This document shows, piece after piece, positions 45,669-54,458 of a stretch of DNA of 64,000 nt. Made by a program: the position numbers and the translations under genes. Positions within the stretch are counted from its first letter, which is position 1; each line of letters begins with the position of its first letter. Under the pieces are notes generated by a model. It saw nothing but the letters and a program-made list of their open reading frames with translations, searched no databases and was not told the DNA's origin. This DNA comes from Flavobacterium sp. AG291 (GTDB lineage Bacteria; Bacteroidota; Bacteroidia; Flavobacteriales; Flavobacteriaceae): the NCBI RefSeq assembly GCF_003350375.1, contig NZ_QQAR01000003.1, forward strand, positions 248,001 to 312,000, read 5' to 3'.

Positions 45669-47052
45669 AACTCCTGTATCTATAAAAAACAGGATTGCAC
45701 TGTTTAACCTTGTAACTACGGCATTGTTGATACTTGTTGTATTTACAATTATATACAGGATTGTGTCTTTTTCGGTAAATGAGGATATTAATAAAGAATT
45801 ACAGGCTGAAATTAACCTTCATACTTCATATGTTGAAAATCAGGACGAATTCGTTGGTCTTGTTGATAAGGAAGAATGGGATGAAAGCGAGCATAAGGAA
45901 ATTGTAATAAATCCGGTTTTTTTACAGGCTTTTGACGATCATGGTAATTCTGTAGAAAAATCTCCAAATCTAAAAGGAGAAAACTTAAAGTTTTATAAAA
46001 ATAAGAATTCAAAATTTTATAAAGATACCCAGGTAACAGGCTTGTCGATACGCCAGGTACAGGCGCCATTGTTTTTTAAAGGTAAACTTAAAGGCTATGT
46101 AATCATTGCTATGTCTATCGAGCAACCACATAAGGTACTTGATAATTTATTGTTCGTTTTGTTATTAGCTTATCCCATAGTTTTATTAGTACTTTTTTTT
46201 ATTACCAGAATCGTTGCTGGCCAAACCATGAAACCGGCACTTGATATTATTGCTACTACCAAAAGTATAACGGATAATAACTTTAACGAAAGGGTAAAGC
46301 TCCCTAAAAAAAGAGATGAACTTTACGTGCTTTCTTTGGCAATTAATGGGTTGTTGGATAAAATTGAAAGTGCTATAGTCAGAGAGAAACAATTTACATC
46401 TGATGCTTCACACGAACTTCGTACGCCACTTGCAGTTATAAAAGGTACGCTTGAAGTACTGGTAAGAAAACCACGTACTACCGAAGAATATAATGAAAAG
46501 ATAAACTATTGTGTAAGTGAGGTAAACAGGCTAAATCATATGGTCGATCAGCTTTTGCTTATGGCAAGGTTTGAAGACCAAAAACTTGCTGCTAAGTTAC
46601 AAACCGTGGTATTGGATGAGGTTTTACTTCAGGCATTAGAGCGTTATTCTCCAAAAATTGAAGTAAGAAACCTTACTGTTGATTTTGATTTTACCGAGCA
46701 TTTTGAAGTGGTGTCCGATGCAGGAATGACAGGGCTTATAATAGAAAATATACTCTCTAATGCGATTAAATATTCTCATGATGGAGGAAATATAGCAATT
46801 GAACTCTTTAATGATAATAAGAATGTGATTTGCCGTATAACAGACAAAGGGATTGGTATTGCTGCAAATGATCTCGGCAAGATATACGGACAATTTTATC
46901 GCTCTGAGGCATTGGAGCATGCCAGTGTAAAAGGTACTGGCCTTGGTTTGTCTATTGTAAAAAGGTTATGCGATATACTCAATATTGGTCTCAATATAGA
47001 AAGTAATAAAAACGAAGGAACTTCAGTCACTCTTTCTTTCGAAAAGAATTAA
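45655..47052 (+). CDS. HAMP-containing sensor histidine kinase
   Basis: 465 residues. Two membrane helices (about 20-42 and 165-188) flank a periplasmic sensing region of about 120 residues rich in charged residues. HAMP follows (about 190-240). The HisKA phospho-acceptor is His253 in SDASHELRTPLAVIKG, and HATPase_c has NILSNAIKYS, DKGIGIAANDL and GTGLGLSIVK. It pairs with the OmpR-type regulator that overlaps its start and converges on the LysR gene with a 4-base overlap. Confidence 0.93.
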   Translation: MRSIKTPVSIKNRIALFNLVTTALLILVVFTIIYRIVSFSVNEDINKELQAEINLHTSYVENQDEFVGLVDKEEWDESEHKEIVINPVFLQAFDDHGNSVEKSPNLKGENLKFYKNKNSKFYKDTQVTGLSIRQVQAPLFFKGKLKGYVIIAMSIEQPHKVLDNLLFVLLLAYPIVLLVLFFITRIVAGQTMKPALDIIATTKSITDNNFNERVKLPKKRDELYVLSLAINGLLDKIESAIVREKQFTSDASHELRTPLAVIKGTLEVLVRKPRTTEEYNEKINYCVSEVNRLNHMVDQLLLMARFEDQKLAAKLQTVVLDEVLLQALERYSPKIEVRNLTVDFDFTEHFEVVSDAGMTGLIIENILSNAIKYSHDGGNIAIELFNDNKNVICRITDKGIGIAANDLGKIYGQFYRSEALEHASVKGTGLGLSIVKRLCDILNIGLNIESNKNEGTSVTLSFEKN

Positions 47053-47969
47053 GATTTATTGAGCATCTCCGCTAATACAGTTTCATCCCTGAAAATCTTT
47101 TTAATTACTTCTATTTCATCTGCATACATGGTTTTCTTTCGTGTAGCAAAGTGGAGTGTATTGGTAAGTTTGGGCTCTCCTTCCCAGATAAGCTGAATCT
47201 GTCCGTTTTCAATTTCACGATGGCACAAAAAGTCCGGGATTACGGCAAGGCCAATACCGCTCGACAGACAACGTACAATTGAATTCAGGTTAGGAACGAT
47301 ATAATTCGGCCTGAAGTCAGGATACTTATTAAAGTTCAGTTGCCAGAAACGTCGAAGGTGTTCCATATCACCGGTAGTGCCGTACCATTTTTGCTGTTTT
47401 AGCCATGTTTCGAGAGCATTGCGGTCATTTTGCGCGACTATGGCAGTAAGAGCTTCCTTGTCAACTTCATTGCCACCAACAAGCACAATAGTCTCTTTAC
47501 TGAAAGCCTCATAATCTACATCTTTACTAACTACCATCTGAGGTGTAATAATTAGGTCGAGTATGCCTTTCTCAAGGTTTTCCACCATTTCAGGATATTC
47601 CCCAAACTGAATAATTACATTAAAAGGTAAGGTAGCAATGTATGGTTCCAGCGTAATCTGAAAAGTCTCAAAGCACATACCTACACTAATGGTTGGTGTA
47701 TGTTTCTCTGTGCTACGCTGAAAATTCTTTTCGGCTTCTTCCAGTTTTGTGAGCGCATCGTTAATGAAGTTATACAGTGCTTTGCCACGCTCGGTAGGCA
47801 CCATACGTCGGCCTTTACGGTCAAAAAGCCTGTAACCGGTATAATTCTCCAGTGAACTTAAATGCAGACTTACTCCGGGTTGAGAGATAAACAACTCCTG
47901 TGCCGCTCCGGTTAGTGTTCCTGTTTTATAAACGGCCTTAAATGTCCTGTACCATTCCAGATTAACCAT
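47049..47969 (-). CDS. LysR-family transcriptional regulator
   Basis: 306 residues with an N-terminal winged HTH (TGTLTGAAQELFISQPGVS) and a LysR substrate-binding domain (about 90-300). The start codon sits inside a perfect palindrome. Divergent from the MdaB/YgiN-like pair, so it probably controls those genes and itself in response to a redox or electrophile signal. Confidence 0.92.
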   Translation of the reverse strand: MVNLEWYRTFKAVYKTGTLTGAAQELFISQPGVSLHLSSLENYTGYRLFDRKGRRMVPTERGKALYNFINDALTKLEEAEKNFQRSTEKHTPTISVGMCFETFQITLEPYIATLPFNVIIQFGEYPEMVENLEKGILDLIITPQMVVSKDVDYEAFSKETIVLVGGNEVDKEALTAIVAQNDRNALETWLKQQKWYGTTGDMEHLRRFWQLNFNKYPDFRPNYIVPNLNSIVRCLSSGIGLAVIPDFLCHREIENGQIQLIWEGEPKLTNTLHFATRKKTMYADEIEVIKKIFRDETVLAEMLNKS

Positions 47970-47981
47970 AGTTTAAACTAT
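47968..47981. promoter_or_regulatory. Palindrome overlapping the LysR start codon
   Basis: ATAGTTTAAACTAT is a perfect 14-bp palindrome. It may be an autoregulatory operator; an additional inverted pair TATAAA/TTTATA lies at 48001-48022. Confidence 0.45.
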
Positions 47982-48038
47982 TAGAATTATAATGTAAATG
48001 TATAAATTATCTTATTTTTATAATAGTATACGTCGCCG

Positions 48039-48046
48039 TAAATTTG
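48039..48046 (+). promoter_or_regulatory. Candidate -7 box for the mdaB-like gene
   Basis: TAAATTTG, 25 bases before the ATG at 48072. It is about 60 bases from the palindrome that overlaps the LysR start. Confidence 0.45.
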
Positions 48047-48071
48047 TATCGTTAAACATAAGATATAAATC

Positions 48072-48677
48072 ATGACTAAAATATTCATCATCAACGGAGG
48101 CCAAAACTTTGGGCATTCAGGCGGTAAGTTCAACGATACGGTTACTGCCAAAACATTAGATTTTTTTACAAAAAGTGAAGGTTTTGAAGTAAAGGTAACT
48201 AACATAAGTGAGGGATATGATCCTGCCGAGGAGGTTGCAAAATATGTATGGGCAGATGTAGTAGTATACCATACACCTATATGGTGGTTCCAATTACCGC
48301 ACGATTTTAAAAAATATATAGATGTAGTTTTTACCGAAGGCCATGCTAATGGTATTTACAATAGTGACGGGCGTTCGTCGGCAAATCCTGCTATTAATTA
48401 TGGTACGGGAGGAACTCTGCACGGGCGTAAATATATGGTAACAACATCATGGAATGCGCCTGTGGAAGCATTTACGTTACCAGGTGAGTTTTTTAATGAA
48501 ACCAGTGTAGATAAGGGTATTTTGTTTGGTTTTCACCGTATGAATGCTTTTACCGGTTTAGAACCTTTGCCATCACACCATTTTCATGATGTAATGAAAA
48601 ACCCGGATATGGAAGCGTTTTTAGGAGACTATGAGAATCATCTTGAAAACATTTTTATTAAAGAATATGCAAATTAA
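48072..48677 (+). CDS. mdaB: MdaB-like NAD(P)H quinone reductase (flavodoxin fold)
   Basis: 201 residues with an FMN/FAD-binding flavodoxin-like fold: the phosphate loop is INGGQNFGHSGG, and the family motif VVYHTPIWWFQLPHDFKKYID is clear. MdaB reduces quinones by two electrons, avoiding semiquinone radicals, and is part of oxidative-stress defence. It overlaps the small quinol monooxygenase-like gene by 11 bases and is divergent from a LysR regulator. In E. coli mdaB and ygiN are also neighbours, which supports the assignment. Confidence 0.88.
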   Translation: MTKIFIINGGQNFGHSGGKFNDTVTAKTLDFFTKSEGFEVKVTNISEGYDPAEEVAKYVWADVVVYHTPIWWFQLPHDFKKYIDVVFTEGHANGIYNSDGRSSANPAINYGTGGTLHGRKYMVTTSWNAPVEAFTLPGEFFNETSVDKGILFGFHRMNAFTGLEPLPSHHFHDVMKNPDMEAFLGDYENHLENIFIKEYAN

Positions 48678-48954
48678 TATAACCGCAATAATAAAGGCTT
48701 TGCCTGAAAAAGGTGAAGAAATGAAAGCTTTGCTGCTAAAACTGGTAGAAGGCTCTACAAAGGAAGTTGCCTGTATACAGTATGATTTGCATCAGTCTGC
48801 TGAAGAACCAAACATTTTTATTTTCCATGAAATATGGAGGGATGCTGATAGTCTTGCTGAGCATACCCAAACCGAACATTTTTTAGAATTTGTCAATGAT
48901 TCATCACCATTATTGGCTGAACCATTAACGGTTTATAAAACCAACAGGATTTAA
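48667..48954 (+). CDS. YgiN-like quinol monooxygenase (ABM domain)
   Basis: 95 residues from the ATG at 48667, which overlaps the mdaB stop; an upstream ATG at 48631 would add 12 residues in a region coding for mdaB. The ferredoxin-like ABM fold is seen as MQINITAIIKALPEKGEEM, a central CIQYDLHQSAEEPNIFIFHEIW and TEHFLEF. E. coli YgiN oxidises quinols and works with MdaB in a quinone redox cycle. A terminator follows. Confidence 0.87.
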   Translation: MQINITAIIKALPEKGEEMKALLLKLVEGSTKEVACIQYDLHQSAEEPNIFIFHEIWRDADSLAEHTQTEHFLEFVNDSSPLLAEPLTVYKTNRI

Positions 48955-48968
48955 ATTGTTTAAGTCAG

Positions 48969-49006
48969 TAAAAAAGCCGCTTGTCATTAAGACAGCGGCT
49001 TTTTTG
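48969..49006 (+). terminator. Terminator after the YgiN-like gene
   Basis: AAAAAGCCGCT (48971-48981) pairs with AGCGGCTTTTT, with an inner GTC/GAC pair and a T-run. Confidence 0.75.
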
Positions 49007-49081
49007 TTTTAGAAAGGTTAATTAACTTTTTAATACGCTCTAATGGTTTGATTTTTGGAATTCATAACAATAGTAAACGCC

Positions 49082-49606
49082 ATGAAAATGCAGAAAACAT
49101 CTTTATTGTACATACTTCCGCTTTCTTTTATGTTTTGTAAAAAGGAGGTGACAGCAACAAAGCAGGAGCAAAGAACCGCTGTTGATACCATAAGTATAGC
49201 TAAATCATCGGAACGTGAGGAAGTAATTGCTTATGCAAAAAAATATCTTGGAACAAAATATTGTTATGCCGGAGGTAGCCCCGAGAGTGGTTTTGACTGT
49301 TCAGGGTTTGTAAATTTTGTGTTCAAACATTTTGATATTGACTTACCCAGAAGTTCATCAGGATTTGCATCAATTGGAAGGTCTCTCAAACCCGAAGAAT
49401 TTCAGGTAGGGGATGTGTTAGTTTTTTATGGCTATAAAGACAGGAATTCTGTAGGGCATGTAGGTATCATCTGTGAAGCTAATGGAATGAAATCAAAATT
49501 CATTCATTCGTCATCGGGTAAGGAAATGGCAGTTATGATTAGTGAGCTGGGATCGGATATGTACACTAAACGATTCTATAGATGTATAGATCCTTTTAAG
49601 ATGTAA
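49082..49606 (+). CDS. NlpC/P60 (C40) peptidoglycan endopeptidase, probable lipoprotein
   Basis: 174 residues from the ATG at 49082; the TTG at 49055 extends only a non-hydrophobic leader. The signal sequence LLYILPLSFMFCKKE may be a lipoprotein signal, although the lipobox FMFC is atypical. The C40 domain follows: catalytic Cys in SGFDCSGFVNFVF, His in NSVGHVGII, and a second polar residue in FIHSSSGKEM. Cleaves peptide cross-links or stems in peptidoglycan. Monocistronic, with a bidirectional terminator between it and the L,D-transpeptidase. Confidence 0.88.
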   Translation: MKMQKTSLLYILPLSFMFCKKEVTATKQEQRTAVDTISIAKSSEREEVIAYAKKYLGTKYCYAGGSPESGFDCSGFVNFVFKHFDIDLPRSSSGFASIGRSLKPEEFQVGDVLVFYGYKDRNSVGHVGIICEANGMKSKFIHSSSGKEMAVMISELGSDMYTKRFYRCIDPFKM

Positions 49607-49619
49607 TGATAAAAACAAA

Positions 49620-49660
49620 ATGAAAGATTTAAAATTCGGGCTGAATCTTAAATCTTTCAT
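49620..49660. terminator. Bidirectional terminator
   Basis: ATGAAAGATTTAA (49620-49632) and TTAAATCTTTCAT (49648-49660) form a perfect stem between convergent genes. Confidence 0.7.
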
Positions 49661-49681
49661 TTTTTAAATTTTCAATATGGA

Positions 49682-51262
49682 TTATTTCGCGGCATACAGC
49701 AATCCTGCTAATCTCTCATCTCGTTTATAGATGTCTTCAAAGAACGCTACATTACCGTTCTCATCTGCCCAGGCGGTAAAGTAAGCAATGTATACCGGTA
49801 TTTTCTTTTTAAGTACATAAGTACTTTCTTTAGAAGCATTCATTTTAGCGTCTACCTGAGCTTCGGTCCAGTTGCCGTCTTCTTTGGTAATCATTACAGC
49901 AAGTTCACGGGCTTTTTCTACACGCACACAACCATGACTGAATGCCCTGTCATCCTGATTGAAAAGGCTCTTGGCAGGAGTATCGTGCAGGTAGATATTA
50001 TTACTGTTTGGGAACATGAATTTTACTTTACCTAAGGAATTTTGTCCTCCAGGTTTTTGACGTACACGTCCCTGATACCATTCCATATTATGTTTAGCCA
50101 GGTAGTTAGGATCTTTAGCAATACCGGGTTTAATCTCTTTGTTTAATATACTGGTTGGGACATTCCAGTAAGGAGCAAAATTAAGGTAGCTCATCATACC
50201 GCTAAATACTACTGTTTTATTCAGTTCTTTACCTACAACAACCTTTGATGTAAATACAGGTTTTCCTTTTTTGAAATATACTAGTCGGTATGATGGTATG
50301 TTTACGGCAATAACTTCAGGTGCTTTGTCCATATCGGGAGATATCCATCGACAACGCTCCATATTTATAGATATGGTTTTTATAAGCTGGTTTAAAGGAA
50401 CATTCATTTCCCGTACTATGGCAGGGCCAATTTTTCCGTCGAAAACACGGTTGTGTTTATCTTCATACGCTTTTAGTCCTTCGTATAATTCACTGTCGTA
50501 AACAGCTTTTCCATTGTCGTTTTTCATGTAGCCTTCCAGTGTAAGGCGTTTGCGTATTTGTACCACTGCCGCAGCAGAATCTCCCTGTTTAAGTGATTTT
50601 ACTCCCTCATCTAGAGCGATAGTACCCCAGCTTCCTTTTTTCTCTATTTCACGGTATTTTTTAAGTCCTTTGCGAAGGCTGTAGTACTGGCTTAATAGTT
50701 CAGATTCGTCCTGTTTTATTAGTTTAGGATCGAGCATGAGGCTATCCAGATAAGCTACATAATCTACCTTTTGTCTTGGCAGATACCAGCCAACTTCCTG
50801 TCTTTTATCCGTATCGAGACCTTCAAGCACATTTTTAGCATAGTAAAAATACATAGAGCTTATAAGCAGTTCGCTATCCGTATCCGGTTTGCTTTGCGGA
50901 TTATCGAATATAGCATTCAACTCTTCTTTATAAGGGATTTTTAATTCAAGCCCTTCATTATCGAGCTGGTTTACCCTGTTATGTATTACATCGGCAAACT
51001 CAATAAGTCCTCCTTTATCCTGCCATACATAATGATGGTGTTTTGAATATAACTGCCTTACTTCTTTCTCAAACTGTTTAAAGTCGGGATGTTTTTGAAA
51101 AAAAGCAGCAAATTTTGTTGTGTCTAATGGTATCGTAGGATCTTCATGGTCATGCACTTCGGTATTGTCTGACACATCATCTCCATCTTTTTTCTTGTTA
51201 CAGGAAAAAGTAAGGAATGTAACTCCTAAGATTACGGCTAAGATTGAATTCACTTTTTTCAT
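49682..51262 (-). CDS. L,D-transpeptidase (YcbB-like), lipoprotein
   Basis: A 526-residue periplasmic enzyme making 3-3 peptidoglycan cross-links or attaching proteins. The lipoprotein signal is MKKVNSILAVILGVTFLTFSC with the acylated cysteine at residue 21. A scaffold and peptidoglycan-binding domain (about 220-280, DSAAAVVQIRKRLTLEG) precede the YkuD catalytic domain, where His443 and Cys445 lie in AFSHGCVRVEKA. Both the length and the layout match YcbB-type proteins. Monocistronic. Confidence 0.9.
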   Translation of the reverse strand: MKKVNSILAVILGVTFLTFSCNKKKDGDDVSDNTEVHDHEDPTIPLDTTKFAAFFQKHPDFKQFEKEVRQLYSKHHHYVWQDKGGLIEFADVIHNRVNQLDNEGLELKIPYKEELNAIFDNPQSKPDTDSELLISSMYFYYAKNVLEGLDTDKRQEVGWYLPRQKVDYVAYLDSLMLDPKLIKQDESELLSQYYSLRKGLKKYREIEKKGSWGTIALDEGVKSLKQGDSAAAVVQIRKRLTLEGYMKNDNGKAVYDSELYEGLKAYEDKHNRVFDGKIGPAIVREMNVPLNQLIKTISINMERCRWISPDMDKAPEVIAVNIPSYRLVYFKKGKPVFTSKVVVGKELNKTVVFSGMMSYLNFAPYWNVPTSILNKEIKPGIAKDPNYLAKHNMEWYQGRVRQKPGGQNSLGKVKFMFPNSNNIYLHDTPAKSLFNQDDRAFSHGCVRVEKARELAVMITKEDGNWTEAQVDAKMNASKESTYVLKKKIPVYIAYFTAWADENGNVAFFEDIYKRDERLAGLLYAAK

Positions 51263-51455
51263 GGCGTTTTATGTTTAGAATAAAAGTAAGAAATATTTTG
51301 TTATAAAAAAGAGGCTGCAAAGGGCTTTCGGTAGGTTTAACTAACAATTGTGATAAACCCTTAAGAGATTACAAAATGATTTTCAGGAACCTGACATTTA
51401 TCATAAAACATGTCTTTCAAGGTTGGTAATTTTACTCTGTTAAATCTAATTAACT

Positions 51456-52868
51456 ATGAAAATAGAACAGATATATACAGGATGTCTTTCACATGCGGCC
51501 TATTATGTAGTGAGTAATGGTGAAGCTGCAATTTTTGATCCCCTGAGAGAAGTACAGCCTTATCTTGACAGGGCAGAAGATGATAATGCGGTTATAAAAT
51601 ATGTTTTCGAAACGCATTTTCATGCAGATTTTGTTAGCGGTCATCTTGACCTTAAAGCAAAGACAGGTGCTCAGATTGTTTTTGGTCCTAATGCCAAACC
51701 TTCCTATGATGCATTGATTGCAAAAGACGGACAGGAATTTAAGCTTGGCAAGTGTATCATTAAAGCACTTCATACTCCGGGGCACACTATGGAAAGCACC
51801 ACTTATCTTCTGATTGATGAAAACGGGAATGAGCACGGTATAATAACCGGAGACACTCTTTTTATTGGTGACGTTGGTCGTCCGGATCTTGCTCAGCATA
51901 TAGTTGCTGAACTGACTCAGGATAAACTGGCAAGGCATTTATACCATTCTTTAAGGGAAAAAATAATGCCATTATCTGATGCGCTAATTGTATATCCTAA
52001 TCATGGGGCAGGGAGTGCCTGTGGAAAAATGATGAGTAAAGAAACTACAGATACCCTTGGCAATCAGAAAAAAACAAATTATGCTTTGCGAAGTGACATG
52101 ACCGAAGATGAATTTGTAAAAGAACTGCTGAATGGTCTTGCTATACCGCCGGCTTATTTTCCTAAAAATGTATTACTTAACATACAGGGGCCTGATAGCC
52201 TTGATGCCGTTTTAACGAAAGCTAAAAATGGATTATCTCCTGATGAATTTGAAGAAATTGCCAACAGCACCGGTGCTTTGATACTCGATACCAGGGAAGC
52301 ATCAGTATTTGCTAAAGGTTTTATTCCTTTTAGTATAAATATAGGACTGCAGGGCAGTTTTGCGACGTGGGTTGGAGAAATTGTAACCGATATTAATCAA
52401 AAGATCTTACTAATTACCGATGAAGGCAAAGAAGAGGAAGCGATGATACGGCTTTCGAGAGTGGGGTATGATAATACCATAGGTTATCTGAAAGGCGGAT
52501 TTGATGCCTGGCAACAGTCAGGTAAAAAAGTTAATACCATAAAAAGGATTTCCGCAGAAGATTTTGGAAGGTACTATGCCGGATCACCTTATGTGATAGA
52601 TGTCAGGAAAAAAAGCGAATTCGATACCCAGCATATAGTAGGAGCGGTGAACATACCATTAAATACGCTATATCATCATTTGGCAAAAATCTCGTTTTAT
52701 ATGCCTTTTGTCATTTACTGTGCAGGTGGTTACAGTAGTATGATCGCTGCCTCTATTCTAGATGGTTTAGGGTACAAAAACTTTATGGATGTTGAAGGAG
52801 GATTTTCTGAACTAACCAAAACAAAAGTTCCCGTTACCGAATACTTGTGTCCAACGACTTTATTATAA
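51456..52868 (+). CDS. CstB-like persulfide dioxygenase fused to two rhodanese domains
   Basis: 470 residues. The N-terminal metallo-beta-lactamase domain (about 1-240) has THFHADFVSGH and GDTLFIGDVGRPD, the mononuclear-iron set of persulfide dioxygenases (not the dinuclear HxHxDH). The first rhodanese-like domain (about 260-355) has no catalytic cysteine: its loop reads LLITDEGKEEE. The second (about 365-460) is complete, with the cysteine in VIYCAGGYSS. This dioxygenase, pseudorhodanese and rhodanese order matches CstB of Staphylococcus, which detoxifies low-molecular-weight persulfides to thiosulfate. A thioredoxin gene follows. Confidence 0.87.
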   Translation: MKIEQIYTGCLSHAAYYVVSNGEAAIFDPLREVQPYLDRAEDDNAVIKYVFETHFHADFVSGHLDLKAKTGAQIVFGPNAKPSYDALIAKDGQEFKLGKCIIKALHTPGHTMESTTYLLIDENGNEHGIITGDTLFIGDVGRPDLAQHIVAELTQDKLARHLYHSLREKIMPLSDALIVYPNHGAGSACGKMMSKETTDTLGNQKKTNYALRSDMTEDEFVKELLNGLAIPPAYFPKNVLLNIQGPDSLDAVLTKAKNGLSPDEFEEIANSTGALILDTREASVFAKGFIPFSINIGLQGSFATWVGEIVTDINQKILLITDEGKEEEAMIRLSRVGYDNTIGYLKGGFDAWQQSGKKVNTIKRISAEDFGRYYAGSPYVIDVRKKSEFDTQHIVGAVNIPLNTLYHHLAKISFYMPFVIYCAGGYSSMIAASILDGLGYKNFMDVEGGFSELTKTKVPVTEYLCPTTLL

Positions 52869-52889
52869 CTAATTATTAACGTAGTGCTG

Positions 52890-52924
52890 GCCCTGCAGTC
52901 TTAGGATGAGCGGGGCTTTTTTTG
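52890..52924 (+). terminator. Terminator after the persulfide dioxygenase gene
   Basis: GCCCTGC (52890-52896) and GCGGGGC (52910-52916, one wobble) are followed by eight Ts. Confidence 0.65.
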
Positions 52925-52932
52925 TATTTTTG
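52925..52932 (+). promoter_or_regulatory. Candidate -7 box for the thioredoxin gene
   Basis: TATTTTTG just after the terminator T-run and 22 bases before the ATG at 52955. Confidence 0.4.
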
Positions 52933-52954
52933 AGTTACACTAAAGTTTATTGAT

Positions 52955-53257
52955 ATGGAAAGCTTCAATGCACTTATAAATAGCCCTGAACCTGTACTTG
53001 TCGATTTTTTTGCTACCTGGTGCGGACCTTGCCAAATGCTGGCGCCTATACTTAAAGAAGTAAAAGATACCCTTGGCGACCGTATTAAGATAATAAAGGT
53101 AGATGTTGATAAAAATCAGGCATTAATGGCTAACCCACAATTTCAGGTAAAAGGCGTGCCTACGCTAATGCTGTTCAAAAATGGTAAAATGTTGTGGAGG
53201 CAGAGTGGGGTAGTGCCTAAGGAAGAATTGATAAGAACTATTAATAGTTTTCAATAA
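52955..53257 (+). CDS. trxA: Thioredoxin
   Basis: A 100-residue cytoplasmic disulfide reductase. The active site is Cys23-Gly-Pro-Cys26 in ATWCGPCQML; the cis-proline loop is GVPTLMLF. Despite the intervening terminator it is next to the persulfide dioxygenase, and thioredoxin could reduce persulfides made there; that link is inference. Confidence 0.9.
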   Translation: MESFNALINSPEPVLVDFFATWCGPCQMLAPILKEVKDTLGDRIKIIKVDVDKNQALMANPQFQVKGVPTLMLFKNGKMLWRQSGVVPKEELIRTINSFQ

Positions 53258-53264
53258 AAGTTTT

Positions 53265-53331
53265 CAGTCGCAGTCTCAGCTTTCAGTAATTCACTCTAAG
53301 TGAAGCTTACTGCCTACTGAGACTGCTAACT
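53265..53331. repeat. Long imperfect inverted repeat between trxA and aguA
   Basis: GCAGTCTCAG (53270-53279) is the exact complement of CTGAGACTGC (53317-53326). Inner pairs CAGTAA/TTACTG and TTCAC/GTGAA make nearly the whole 67-base spacer foldable. The sequence is heptamer-like (CAGTCGC, AGTCTCA and similar). It may double as a bidirectional terminator. Confidence 0.5.
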
Positions 53332-53340
53332 GAGTACTTT

Positions 53341-54405
53341 CTAAACAGGTTCCTGCTGGCTTAGGCAATGGAAACTGCCCAGTCCCCAGATAAGGTCTGT
53401 AGAATCTATGCCGATAACCTCACGGTCTTTAAAGCATGATTGTATAATATCTAAAGCTTTGGTATCGTTTACGCTGTCCTGGAAGGTAGGAACGATAATG
53501 CTCTTATTAGCTATGTAAAAGTTAGCATACGATGCCGGTAATCTTTGGTCTTCATAAATAACCGGTTTAGGCATAGGAAGCTCAATCACGTTAAGCTGCT
53601 TGCCATCCTGAAGGCGCATTTTGTGAAGACTGTGAAGGTTTTCCTGAAGTAGTTCATAGTTGTCGTCGTTTTTGTTTTCCTCAACAACAGTTACCACTGT
53701 ATCTTCATTTACAAAACGGGTAATATCATCAATGTGTCCATCAGTATCATCACCTACGATACCATCGCCTAACCAAAGGATATGGTTAACACCATAATAC
53801 TCCGAAAGGTATTCTTCAATTTGCTTTTGGTTCAGGTGTGGGTTACGGTTTTCGTTAAGCAAACAGGCAGTAGTAGTCATAAGTGTACCCTTACCGTTAA
53901 ACTCAACGCTTCCGCCTTCCATCACGATACCCGGATGAAACACCTTTAAACCTAATGCTTCACCAATGCGTGTTGGGATAACATCATCAAGGTCGTATGG
54001 AGGATATTTATCGCCCCATGCGTTATAACCCCAGTCAACAATAGCTTTTTCACCCGTTTGTTTGTTTACCACAAAAGCAGGACCGTGGTCACGACACCAT
54101 GCATCGTTGGTAGGGTGCAGGTAAAAGCTTATTTCATTTAGCCTTGCTCCAGGAACCGTAGGTGCAAATTTTTCAATCTCTGTCAGCGCAAACTGTTGCA
54201 TTGCTGCATCGGCAACATTAATGCATACTTTTTGGTGACGCGATACCTGAAGGATAAACTCGCAGTATGGTTTATAGATTGTATGTAGCTTACCCGGCCA
54301 TGAAGCCTCTTTATGAGGCCATGAAAGCCATAGCGCGCGTTGTTCAGCAAACTCTGCCGGAAAAGAAAAACCCAGCTGTTTGGGAGTTGGTGTATTAAAA
54401 GTCAT
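53341..54405 (-). CDS. aguA: Agmatine deiminase
   Basis: Converts agmatine to N-carbamoylputrescine. 354 residues from the ATG at 54405 (upstream codon is TTG). A guanidino-modifying-enzyme fold: TNDAWCRDHGPAF, VMEGGSVEFN with the catalytic Glu, GDDTDGHIDD with catalytic His and Asp, and the C-terminal nucleophile Cys in GLGSFHCLSQQ. It follows aguB on the same strand and completes the two-step agmatine-to-putrescine route. Confidence 0.92.
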   Translation of the reverse strand: MTFNTPTPKQLGFSFPAEFAEQRALWLSWPHKEASWPGKLHTIYKPYCEFILQVSRHQKVCINVADAAMQQFALTEIEKFAPTVPGARLNEISFYLHPTNDAWCRDHGPAFVVNKQTGEKAIVDWGYNAWGDKYPPYDLDDVIPTRIGEALGLKVFHPGIVMEGGSVEFNGKGTLMTTTACLLNENRNPHLNQKQIEEYLSEYYGVNHILWLGDGIVGDDTDGHIDDITRFVNEDTVVTVVEENKNDDNYELLQENLHSLHKMRLQDGKQLNVIELPMPKPVIYEDQRLPASYANFYIANKSIIVPTFQDSVNDTKALDIIQSCFKDREVIGIDSTDLIWGLGSFHCLSQQEPV

Positions 54406-54458
54406 CAATGTCAGTAGTTATAAATATCCGTAAACAATTATTCAGGAGCCGGGAGAAT

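Noticed and set aside
49141-49150. AAAGGAGGTG, a perfect Shine-Dalgarno-like sequence
   Set aside because: It codes for Lys-Lys-Glu-Val inside the C40 peptidase and no start codon follows at a useful distance.
51478-51938. 149-residue antisense open frame in the persulfide dioxygenase gene
   Set aside because: A shadow of a well-supported metallo-beta-lactamase domain.
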